Below are positions 4,702 through 10,204 of a stretch of 10,204 bases of DNA, piece by piece. The notes beneath the pieces are model-generated. The model had not been told where the DNA came from, searched no databases, and saw nothing but the letters and a program-made list of their open reading frames with translations. This DNA is from Clostridiales bacterium UBA4717 (GTDB lineage Bacteria > Bacillota > Clostridia > Oscillospirales > CAG-272), in the NCBI GenBank assembly GCA_002404395.1, contig DHJP01000045.1:30313-40516 (forward strand), given 5' to 3'. The translations under genes were made by a program, and so were the position numbers. Every line of letters begins with the position of its first letter. Positions within the stretch are counted from its first letter, which is position 1.

Positions 4702-6237
4702 ATGAATTTGTTTAAAAATTACGCCGCCATGCTCAAACGTGAGTTTGAGGGATATAATTTAGCCTCGCTTGTGCGCGATCTGCTCGCCGGGCTGACCGTC
4801 TGCGCGGTCGCACTGCCGCTTGCGCTCGCTTTCGGAGTCAGCAGCGGCGCCACTGCCGCTGCAGGACTCGTCACGGCGATCATTGCCGGAATAGTTATCA
4901 GTCTGCTGTCGGGCGCGTCCTTTCAGATAAGCGGACCGACCGGCGCGATGTCGGCGGTGCTTATACCGATCGTGATGAAATACGGAGTCAGCGGAGTTTT
5001 CGCGGTTTCGTTCATTGCCGGAATAATCCTCTTGATTTGCGCCCTCTTTAAGCTCGGCGGACTTGTCAAGATAATACCCGCGCCGGTCATTACCGGCTTT
5101 ACCTCGGGTATAGCCGTAATAATCGCGCTTGGGCAGATCGACAATTTCTTCGGCACCGCTTCGATCGGTGACAGCGCGCTTGCAAAGCTTGCAAGCTATG
5201 CAAAGCTCGGCTTTGCCCCCGATTATAAATGCGTTCTGCTTGCGCTTGTCGTGGTTGCGGTAATGATAGCATGGCCGAAAAAATGGAACGCGGTCGTGCC
5301 CTCGTCGCTTGTGGGAATAATCGTTTCGACCGTGATATGCGTAGCATTTAAGCTTGACGTGCCGACGGTCGGTGCGATCCCGAAGTCGCTTTTGCTTGCC
5401 GACAGGCTTGACTTTGCTTCATTTGACCCGAAGCTTTTACTCGGATATCTCTCACCGGCAGTCAGCATTGCCGCGCTCGGAATGATAGAAAGTCTGCTCT
5501 GCGGCGCCAGCGCGTCCAGAATGACCGGTGAGAAATTCAACCCCGATATCGAACTTGTGGCGCAGGGAGTCGGTAATATTCTGATCCCGTTTTTCGGAGG
5601 CGTGCCTGCGACCGCGGCGATCGCGCGTACCAGCGTTGCCGTAAAGTCGGGGTGTAAGACCAGACTTTGCGGAGTTTTTCACGCGCTCGGACTGCTTGCT
5701 TCTATGTTTTTGCTCGGTACGGTCATGGCAAAGCTTCCGCTGTCCGCGCTTGCCGGGGTGCTGATGGTCACTGCATGGCGTATGAACGAGTGGAGCGCGA
5801 TAAAAGCCTTTTTCAAAAATAAAATGTATACCGCGATCGGCGAATATCTGATCACCATGCTTGCGACCGTGGTGTTTGATCTGACTACCGCAATAATCAT
5901 CGGCATCGTGTTTTCCGCCGTCTGCTTTGTGGTAAAATCCGCAAGGCTTGAAGCCGAGCGCGACGGTGCGGCGCTGAAACTGCGCGGTGCGCTCTTTTTT
6001 GCAAACGTGCCGAAGCTTGAGCGGATATTTTCCGAGTCGCAGTCGGCCGAATCGCTCTCGCTTTCGGGCGTCGGCGTAATTGATTCCTCGGGCGCTATGG
6101 CAATAAAGGAGTTTTGTGCGAAAGGCGCCGAAGCGGGACAAAGCGTGCGTATAACCGACGCAAACCAAACGGTTGCACGCCTGCTTTCGGCGGTCGGTGT
6201 GGAGCTGTCCGACGCAAAAAATTACGAAAATGTGTAA
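4702..6237 (+). CDS. SulP/SLC26-family inorganic anion transporter with C-terminal STAS domain
   Basis: Polytopic membrane transporter of 511 aa. Members of this family carry sulfate, bicarbonate or dicarboxylates; the anion cannot be chosen from sequence. The N-terminal LVRDLLAGLTVCAVALPLALAF (23-44) and SFQISGPTGAMSAV (73-86) are hallmark SulP motifs. About a dozen or more hydrophobic segments run to residue 412. Another conserved block is GMIESLLCGASASRMTG (260-276), followed by GGVPATAAIARTSVAVKSG (299-317). Glu263 lies where, from memory, the Na+/bicarbonate carrier BicA has an Na+-binding Asp, which hints at a non-BicA mechanism (inference). Residues about 422-508 form a compact STAS domain with GVIDSSGAMAIKEF, a cytoplasmic regulatory module. 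Start 4702 is set by GGGAG. It appears to be a single-gene unit; the downstream gene has its own promoter. Confidence 0.93.
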   Translation: MNLFKNYAAMLKREFEGYNLASLVRDLLAGLTVCAVALPLALAFGVSSGATAAAGLVTAIIAGIVISLLSGASFQISGPTGAMSAVLIPIVMKYGVSGVFAVSFIAGIILLICALFKLGGLVKIIPAPVITGFTSGIAVIIALGQIDNFFGTASIGDSALAKLASYAKLGFAPDYKCVLLALVVVAVMIAWPKKWNAVVPSSLVGIIVSTVICVAFKLDVPTVGAIPKSLLLADRLDFASFDPKLLLGYLSPAVSIAALGMIESLLCGASASRMTGEKFNPDIELVAQGVGNILIPFFGGVPATAAIARTSVAVKSGCKTRLCGVFHALGLLASMFLLGTVMAKLPLSALAGVLMVTAWRMNEWSAIKAFFKNKMYTAIGEYLITMLATVVFDLTTAIIIGIVFSAVCFVVKSARLEAERDGAALKLRGALFFANVPKLERIFSESQSAESLSLSGVGVIDSSGAMAIKEFCAKGAEAGQSVRITDANQTVARLLSAVGVELSDAKNYENV

Positions 6238-6254
6238 ATTGAGTTAATAATCTA

Positions 6255-6283
6255 TTGAATTATTGCGTTATAGGTGGTATAAT
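6255..6283 (+). promoter_or_regulatory. Extended -10 promoter of the DUF1846 gene
   Basis: TTGAAT (6255-6260), a 17-bp spacer, TGG then TATAAT (6278-6283): both a good -35 and an extended -10 (TGn). Initiation near 6290 leaves a leader of about 43 nt. An AT inverted repeat, AATAAT-7nt-ATTATT (6246-6264), overlaps the -35 and might be an operator. Confidence 0.85.
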
Positions 6284-6321
6284 AGAAAAGGTTTGCAAAA
6301 AAGTCGAAAAATGTCATAATC

Positions 6322-6326
6322 GGGGG
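6322..6326 (+). promoter_or_regulatory. Ribosome binding site fixing the DUF1846 start
   Basis: GGGGG with a 6-nt spacer to ATG 6333. The longer frame from TTG 6255 begins at the -35 of the promoter and so cannot be translated from that transcript. Confidence 0.7.
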
Positions 6327-6332
6327 TTTGTA

Positions 6333-7817
6333 ATGATTAAGCGCGGATTTGATAACGATAAGTACATAAAGCTTCAGTCGGAGCATATAAAGGAGCGTAT
6401 CGCCATGTTCGGCGGCAAGCTCTACCTTGAGTTCGGCGGTAAGCTCTTTGACGATCACCATGCGTCGCGCGTACTGCCCGGCTTTGAGCCGGATTCCAAG
6501 ATCCGTATGCTGATAAATCTGCGCGCGGAAGCCGAGATCGTTATCGTCATCAATGCCGCAGATATCGAAAAGAACAAGATCCGCGGCGACCTCGGTATCA
6601 CTTATGATCAGGACGTGCTGCGCCTGATCGACGCTTTCCGCGGTTTCGGCTTGTATGTCGGCAGTGTGGTCATCACTCGCTTTGCCGGACAGGATCTCGC
6701 CGTTGCTTTCAGAGCGCGGCTTGAAGCGCTCGGTATCAAGGTGTATTATCATTATCCGATCCCGGGCTATCCGTCAGACGTCAAAAATATTGTCAGCGAG
6801 AACGGACTCGGGCTAAACGACTATATCGAGACCGAGCGTTCGCTCGTGGTAGTCACCGCACCGGGACCCGGAAGCGGCAAGATGGCGACCTGCTTAAGCC
6901 AGCTTTATCATGATCACCGCCGCGGTATAAAGGCGGGATACGCGAAATTTGAGACCTTCCCCGTCTGGAATCTTTCGCTCATGCATCCGGTGAACCTTGC
7001 GTATGAGGCGGCGACCGCCGATCTTAATGACGTGAATATGATCGACCCGTTCCACCTTGAAGCTTACGGTAAAACCGCCGTTAATTATAACCGCGACGTT
7101 GAAATTTTCCCGGTGCTGTCGGCAATATTTGAAAAAATTTCGGGAAGCTGCCCGTATAAGTCTCCGACCGATATGGGAGTCAACATGGCAGGCTTTTGCA
7201 TATTTGACAACGATAACGTCAGCGAAGCTTCCAAAGCCGAGATAATTCGCCGCTATTATGCCTGCGCGTGTGCAAAACGCAAGGGGTTGTCGGACGGACG
7301 CGATACCGAAAAAATCGAGATCATAATGAACAACGCCGGAATATCGATCTCCGACCGTCGCGTTATCGGAGCGGCAAATGAAAAGGCGGCGCAGACCGGA
7401 GAGCCGGCTTGCGCGATAGAGTTGCCCGACGGCAGAATAATCACCGGAAAAACTTCAAAGCTGCTCGGTTCATCCTCCGCGATGCTTTTGAATGCGCTTA
7501 AAGCAATGGCGGGTATAGATGATTCTATCCATCTGATCTCCCCCGAGATCATCGAACCGATTCGCGAGCTGAAAACGGGACATCTGAATTGCCACAATCC
7601 GCGCCTGCACACCGATGAGATACTGATCGCGCTTTCGATCTGCGCATTGACCGATAATAATGCCGCGCGTGCGATGAATGAACTTTCAAACCTTAAAAAC
7701 TGCGAAGCACATTCGACCGTGATACTTTCTCCGGTAGACGAAGGCGTTATGAAAAAGCTCGGAGTCTTTATGACCTGCGAGCCGCATTATCAGTCGAAAA
7801 AGCTGTTTCACAGTTGA
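6333..7817 (+). CDS. DUF1846 family protein, conserved, function unknown
   Basis: Soluble protein of 494 aa, full length for the DUF1846 family found widely in Firmicutes (streptococci, clostridia). It carries the characteristic family blocks: [23 protein letters not shown] (29-51), the glycine-rich [20 protein letters not shown] (175-194) and the conserved [20 protein letters not shown] (216-235). GPGSGKMAT resembles a P-loop, which suggests nucleotide or phosphate binding, but no reaction is established to my knowledge. No signal peptide or membrane segment is present. Start 6333 fits the promoter at 6255-6283 and a GGGGG site. It is monocistronic, closed by the terminator at 7876-7918. Family assignment is confident; function is open. 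Confidence 0.92.
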   Translation: MIKRGFDNDKYIKLQSEHIKERIAMFGGKLYLEFGGKLFDDHHASRVLPGFEPDSKIRMLINLRAEAEIVIVINAADIEKNKIRGDLGITYDQDVLRLIDAFRGFGLYVGSVVITRFAGQDLAVAFRARLEALGIKVYYHYPIPGYPSDVKNIVSENGLGLNDYIETERSLVVVTAPGPGSGKMATCLSQLYHDHRRGIKAGYAKFETFPVWNLSLMHPVNLAYEAATADLNDVNMIDPFHLEAYGKTAVNYNRDVEIFPVLSAIFEKISGSCPYKSPTDMGVNMAGFCIFDNDNVSEASKAEIIRRYYACACAKRKGLSDGRDTEKIEIIMNNAGISISDRRVIGAANEKAAQTGEPACAIELPDGRIITGKTSKLLGSSSAMLLNALKAMAGIDDSIHLISPEIIEPIRELKTGHLNCHNPRLHTDEILIALSICALTDNNAARAMNELSNLKNCEAHSTVILSPVDEGVMKKLGVFMTCEPHYQSKKLFHS

Positions 7818-7875
7818 AAGTCTGTTTTACAGCTGAGTCAGAATAACGTGAATATAATTCAATATAATAATGTTG

Positions 7876-7918
7876 AAAACCGCCCTGAACTGTTCGAGTT
7901 GACAGACAGGGCGGTTTT
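7876..7918 (+). terminator. Terminator after the DUF1846 gene
   Basis: AAAACCGCCCTG (7876-7887) pairs perfectly with CAGGGCGGTTTT (7907-7918), a 12-bp stem. The 19-nt apical part can itself pair (CTGT 7890-7893 with ACAG 7902-7905). The T-run is short (TTTTGT) and the mirrored A-run allows use on either strand. Confidence 0.82.
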
Positions 7919-8000
7919 GTCATCGTTTTCGGGCGGCAGTACGCATATTTATAATTTTTCCCATTTATTTCCATAAAATGTGCTTTAAACGAATGTATGC

Positions 8001-8032
8001 AAAAAAAATTGAAAATTTTTTAAAATTTTTTT
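8001..8032. repeat. A/T-tract inverted repeat
   Basis: Eight A then TT at 8001-8010 is mirrored by AA then seven T at 8024-8032, giving AAAAAAATT against AATTTTTTT with T-rich DNA between. It is probably intrinsically bent or easily melted DNA. It lies about 180 bp upstream of the 8210 promoter, too far to be an UP element for it. Confidence 0.4.
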
Positions 8033-8062
8033 GTTTATCAAATTTTTGCCGAAAAGGATAAT

Positions 8063-8095
8063 AATGGTCGAAAGCGTATTTAACGCCCGACCATT
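8063..8095. repeat. 12-bp interrupted inverted repeat
   Basis: AATGGTCG (8063-8070) and CGACCATT (8088-8095) form the outer arms. GCGT (8074-8077) and ACGC (8083-8086) extend the stem around ATTTA. No T-run follows on either strand, which argues against a terminator. It covers the ATG of a 27-codon ORF, so it could be a translational hairpin or a DNA operator. Confidence 0.5.
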
Positions 8096-8147
8096 CAATA
8101 CCGGATCGGGTAACAAACGGGTGGTGAAAGCGGTCAAAAGTATTTGA
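8064..8147 (+). CDS. Possible 27-aa small ORF, unrecognised
   Basis: ATG 8064 follows AAAAGG (8052-8057) at 6-nt spacing and the frame ends at TGA 8145-8147. The peptide begins MVESVFNARPFNTG and ends basic (KRVVKAVKSI). No good promoter was found: GATAAT at 8057-8062 lacks a -35. The start codon lies inside the inverted repeat. Chance is a serious alternative. Confidence 0.22.
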   Translation: MVESVFNARPFNTGSGNKRVVKAVKSI

Positions 8148-8209
8148 TCTTTACGATTTTTGACGCGTATCAATACTATTCATGGTCAGATCGGTAATTT
8201 ATAAGTTGT

Positions 8210-8238
8210 TTGACAGATTGAGGGAAAATATATATAAT
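8210..8238 (+). promoter_or_regulatory. Perfect consensus promoter of the large surface protein
   Basis: TTGACA (8210-8215), a 17-bp spacer, TATAAT (8233-8238). Initiation near 8245 gives a leader of about 115 nt. This predicts high basal transcription unless a regulator intervenes. Confidence 0.92.
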
Positions 8239-8348
8239 GATTCTGTGCAAGTTGTGCAGTGTGTGAATTTGACAGAGAAAACATCGCGAGTGCACTTAGA
8301 CTGCATTTTCAAAACCGACGGCTTGCAATTTTCATTATAATCTTATAT

Positions 8349-8353
8349 GGAGG
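8349..8353 (+). promoter_or_regulatory. Ribosome binding site of the surface protein
   Basis: GGAGG with a 7-nt spacer to ATG 8361; an optimal site that fixes the start of a gene whose end lies outside the window. Confidence 0.85.
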
Positions 8354-8360
8354 ATTCAGT

Positions 8361-10204
8361 ATGAAAAATCAAAGACGCATATTATCAATTGTACTGTGCG
8401 TGCTGATGCTTGTTACCGCGATACCTTTTTCGCCGGTCATGGCTGAGGACGCGGGTACGACGTCGGTAGAGCAGCCGCTCTATTTACTCGAGGACAAAGC
8501 ACTGTACAGTGCTTTAAATACCCAAAGTTCATCAGAGCTTCCAAAGAGCTTGGCATGCACGGAAAATACAATATACACCCGTTTTACGGCAAAGAAAGCC
8601 GGGACAACGCAATATATGACACTTAAATCTCCGAGCTTGGGTAATAAACAACCTACTGATACCAATATCAGGTCGTATGGTGTGACGTCAAACAATAATA
8701 CCCAATATTACGTTGACTTTGCGGCTTACAATTATTATGTAATAGGTTACAGATCCGCACAAACAAAAACGGGCGGAACTCCGGTCCTTGACTTTTGCTT
8801 TTTTGGAAGTAACGTTCAGCGTTGGCCTGCGAGCGGTCATCCGAAAATTACCCAAAAAGATAAGTGGATAACTGCTGTAGTTTCAAAGGCTGACCTCACT
8901 TGTGTAAAGGATGAATCGAGTTCATCATATAAGCCCGCCCCGAGTGCCGGAGAAACAGGTCAATACTTTACGCTTAAGCCGTGGCAGTCAAACGACGCCG
9001 CAACGGTAGGCGAAACATTTGATGTCAGTTTCGTTGCTTTCTTTGACGATGAGGCAGCAGCAACAGCATTTGCCAATGCATATAATGAGGACGGCGATTT
9101 TGCTTCCGATTACACAAGCGGAAGCTACAATGTGTTTGCGACTGTAAGTTATGACTCAAACGCCGGACCTATCCTTATGAACGGTGGCAAAACGCTCGAC
9201 GTGCTTTTGACTGAAGAAAATGCAAGCTTGCAAATTTCGGTGAAGAAAGCCGGCGTTCGCTCGCTCTCGCTTGAAGGCGCGGTATATACTTATGTTAGCA
9301 GCGCACCCGAAATAGCTTCTGTAGATGACAACGGTGTTGTTACTCCACACTCGAAAGGTGTAGCTGAAATCACAGTTACTGTCACGCCTGTTGACGGAAG
9401 CGAAACTACATTTAATTTTAAACTCAACGTAATTAACGATAATTCGACTGCGCCTGTAATATTCAATGCAAGCAAACTGAATTTTGGAGTAACCAATAGC
9501 CTTTACACTAATCAAAGTGCTGAAGCAACCGAGAATGAGCCTGCGTACAAAGGTTGGATTGCTAATGCCGACGGAACGTCAAATGATGGGCTGCGTTACG
9601 GTTTGAAAGGCTTTGACGGCGATTATTCAATTTACAACCATCGTTATATGGCGATAAGATACAAGACCAACATCGGAACATTTGATGAAAGCAGAACCGT
9701 TGTAGCTTGCAACCCTGTTGCAAATAACTCGTATGCAAGTACCGAAAGACTTTGGGGTAGTACGAATTATAATGACATAGTCAGCGACAAAGAATGGAAT
9801 ACTGCATATATTGATCTGCAAAACATCAACGGCGGTGATCGTTATGTTGCCGGATATTCCGGAACAATGGCGAAAAAGTCTGTGCTTGCAAACAGCTTAA
9901 ATAGCTTTGTTATTCGCATGACCCCTCACGACAGTAGTAATATAAGTAAAAAGATATATTCAGGCGAATATCTCAACATTGCATTTGTAGGATTCTTTAC
10001 CGATACGGCTCAGATCACTGACGGTTGGTGGTCGCGTACAGTTACTTATAAAAACAATCTTGATGACACAACAGAAGTAAAAACATACGGCTATGGTTCA
10101 AAGATCACACTAAATGCGGAGTCAAAACCGGGTTATTCCTTTATCGGTTGGTATAACGAGGCAGATGAAAAGATTACCGAAATAGCAAGCCTTGAGTCTG
10201 ATAT
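8361..10204 (+). CDS. Large secreted surface protein, 3'-truncated by window end: duplicated domain, Big_2, InlB-type repeat
   Basis: The frame is open for 614 codons and runs off the edge. Residues 1-28 are a Sec signal peptide (MKNQRR, hydrophobic core, PVMA then ED at the likely cleavage site). Domain A (about 60-230) ends in KWITAVV (168-174), FTLKPW (203-208) and GETFDVSFVAFF (217-228). A Big_2 Ig-like domain follows (about 275-362; SSAPEIASVDDNGVVT, 313-328, and KGVAEITVTV). A second, diverged domain A (about 370-550) repeats the pattern: EWNTAYIDL (478-486), FVIRMTP (516-522), SGEYLNIAFVGFF (534-546). A Listeria-Bacteroides/InlB B-repeat starts at 560 (TVTYKNN, then GYSFIGWY at 591-598). 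This architecture fits an adhesin or glycan-binding envelope protein; the anchor and any enzyme domain lie beyond the window. Codon use is AT-richer than in the neighbours. Promoter and RBS are both near-ideal. Confidence 0.87.
   Translation, partial: MKNQRRILSIVLCVLMLVTAIPFSPVMAEDAGTTSVEQPLYLLEDKALYSALNTQSSSELPKSLACTENTIYTRFTAKKAGTTQYMTLKSPSLGNKQPTDTNIRSYGVTSNNNTQYYVDFAAYNYYVIGYRSAQTKTGGTPVLDFCFFGSNVQRWPASGHPKITQKDKWITAVVSKADLTCVKDESSSSYKPAPSAGETGQYFTLKPWQSNDAATVGETFDVSFVAFFDDEAAATAFANAYNEDGDFASDYTSGSYNVFATVSYDSNAGPILMNGGKTLDVLLTEENASLQISVKKAGVRSLSLEGAVYTYVSSAPEIASVDDNGVVTPHSKGVAEITVTVTPVDGSETTFNFKLNVINDNSTAPVIFNASKLNFGVTNSLYTNQSAEATENEPAYKGWIANADGTSNDGLRYGLKGFDGDYSIYNHRYMAIRYKTNIGTFDESRTVVACNPVANNSYASTERLWGSTNYNDIVSDKEWNTAYIDLQNINGGDRYVAGYSGTMAKKSVLANSLNSFVIRMTPHDSSNISKKIYSGEYLNIAFVGFFTDTAQITDGWWSRTVTYKNNLDDTTEVKTYGYGSKITLNAESKPGYSFIGWYNEADEKITEIASLESD

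Larger units (their letters stand above)
7919..8360. other. Intergenic region before the large surface protein
   Basis: About 440 bp with no recognised conserved gene. Contents in order: an AT-only block with A and T tracts (8001-8047); an inverted repeat (8063-8095) that covers the start of a 27-codon ORF (8064-8147); the consensus promoter (8210-8238); and a leader of roughly 115 nt. That leader contains a second TTGACA (8269-8274) and a second TATAAT (8336-8341), neither with a partner at proper spacing. TGCAGT (8255-8260) and ACTGCA (8300-8305) could pair in the leader, but I see no known riboswitch. Confidence 0.6.

Noticed and set aside
5452..6168. 238-codon minus-strand open frame opposite sulP
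   Set aside because: It lies entirely antisense to a well-supported SulP gene and its translation is rich in Arg, His and Cys with no recognisable motif; a shadow of codon bias.
8336..8341. Second promoter (TATAAT) close to the surface-protein gene
   Set aside because: No -35-like hexamer at 16-18 bp, and a start there would fall within or after the RBS.
1..10204. CRISPR array, tRNA, rRNA, IS element, phage or defence genes
   Set aside because: Looked for repeated direct units, cloverleaf arms, transposase or integrase motifs and terminal inverted repeats on both strands; none found.

Overview
The window looks like chromosomal DNA of a Gram-positive Firmicute, probably an uncultured Clostridia-type gut or rumen bacterium. 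The evidence is an ECF-type thiamine transporter subunit (ThiT), a DUF1846 protein, SLH-anchored and Big_2/InlB-repeat surface proteins, GGAGG-type ribosome binding sites and several near-perfect sigma-A promoters. Genus cannot be fixed from the sequence. Codon use is mixed and GC-leaning through most genes but visibly AT-richer in the surface protein at the right end.

Layout. A leftward membrane-tethered alpha/beta hydrolase (123-1052) is followed by about 450 bp of non-coding DNA. That stretch holds a 16-bp palindrome, a cluster of TCTAC/GTAGA words, a promoter and a 31-codon small ORF (1404-1499). A consensus promoter (1513-1541), a TPP riboswitch (1551-1648) and an intrinsic terminator (1659-1686) then control thiT (1729-2352) and a thiamine pyrophosphokinase gene (2412-3035). 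Next come an SLH-domain surface protein (3109-4398), a promoter-terminator pair (4466-4550), a hairpin-rich leader with a duplicated 19-nt element, and a SulP anion transporter with a STAS domain (4702-6237). A DUF1846 gene (6333-7817) has its own extended -10 promoter and a terminator. After about 540 bp of largely non-coding DNA, a perfect TTGACA-17-TATAAT promoter (8210-8238) drives a large secreted surface protein (8361 to beyond the window end). This last gene contributes 614 codons of uninterrupted reading frame and contains two diverged copies of one domain.

How the genes work together. The clearest circuit is thiamine salvage. ThiT captures thiamine, working with an ECF module encoded elsewhere, and ThiN converts it to TPP. 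TPP then binds the leader RNA and favours the terminator ahead of thiT. The 5' strand of the aptamer's P1 stem is complementary over 7 nt to the terminator loop region, which gives a plausible antiterminator. The other genes look like independent units: cell-surface proteins, an anion transporter and a metabolic or unknown DUF1846 protein.

I saw no CRISPR array, insertion sequence, tRNA, rRNA, phage or obvious defence system. The less explained parts are the TCTAC/GTAGA cluster, the hairpins set just upstream of several ribosome binding sites, the sulP leader, the two small ORFs, and the duplicated unnamed domain in the right-end surface protein.
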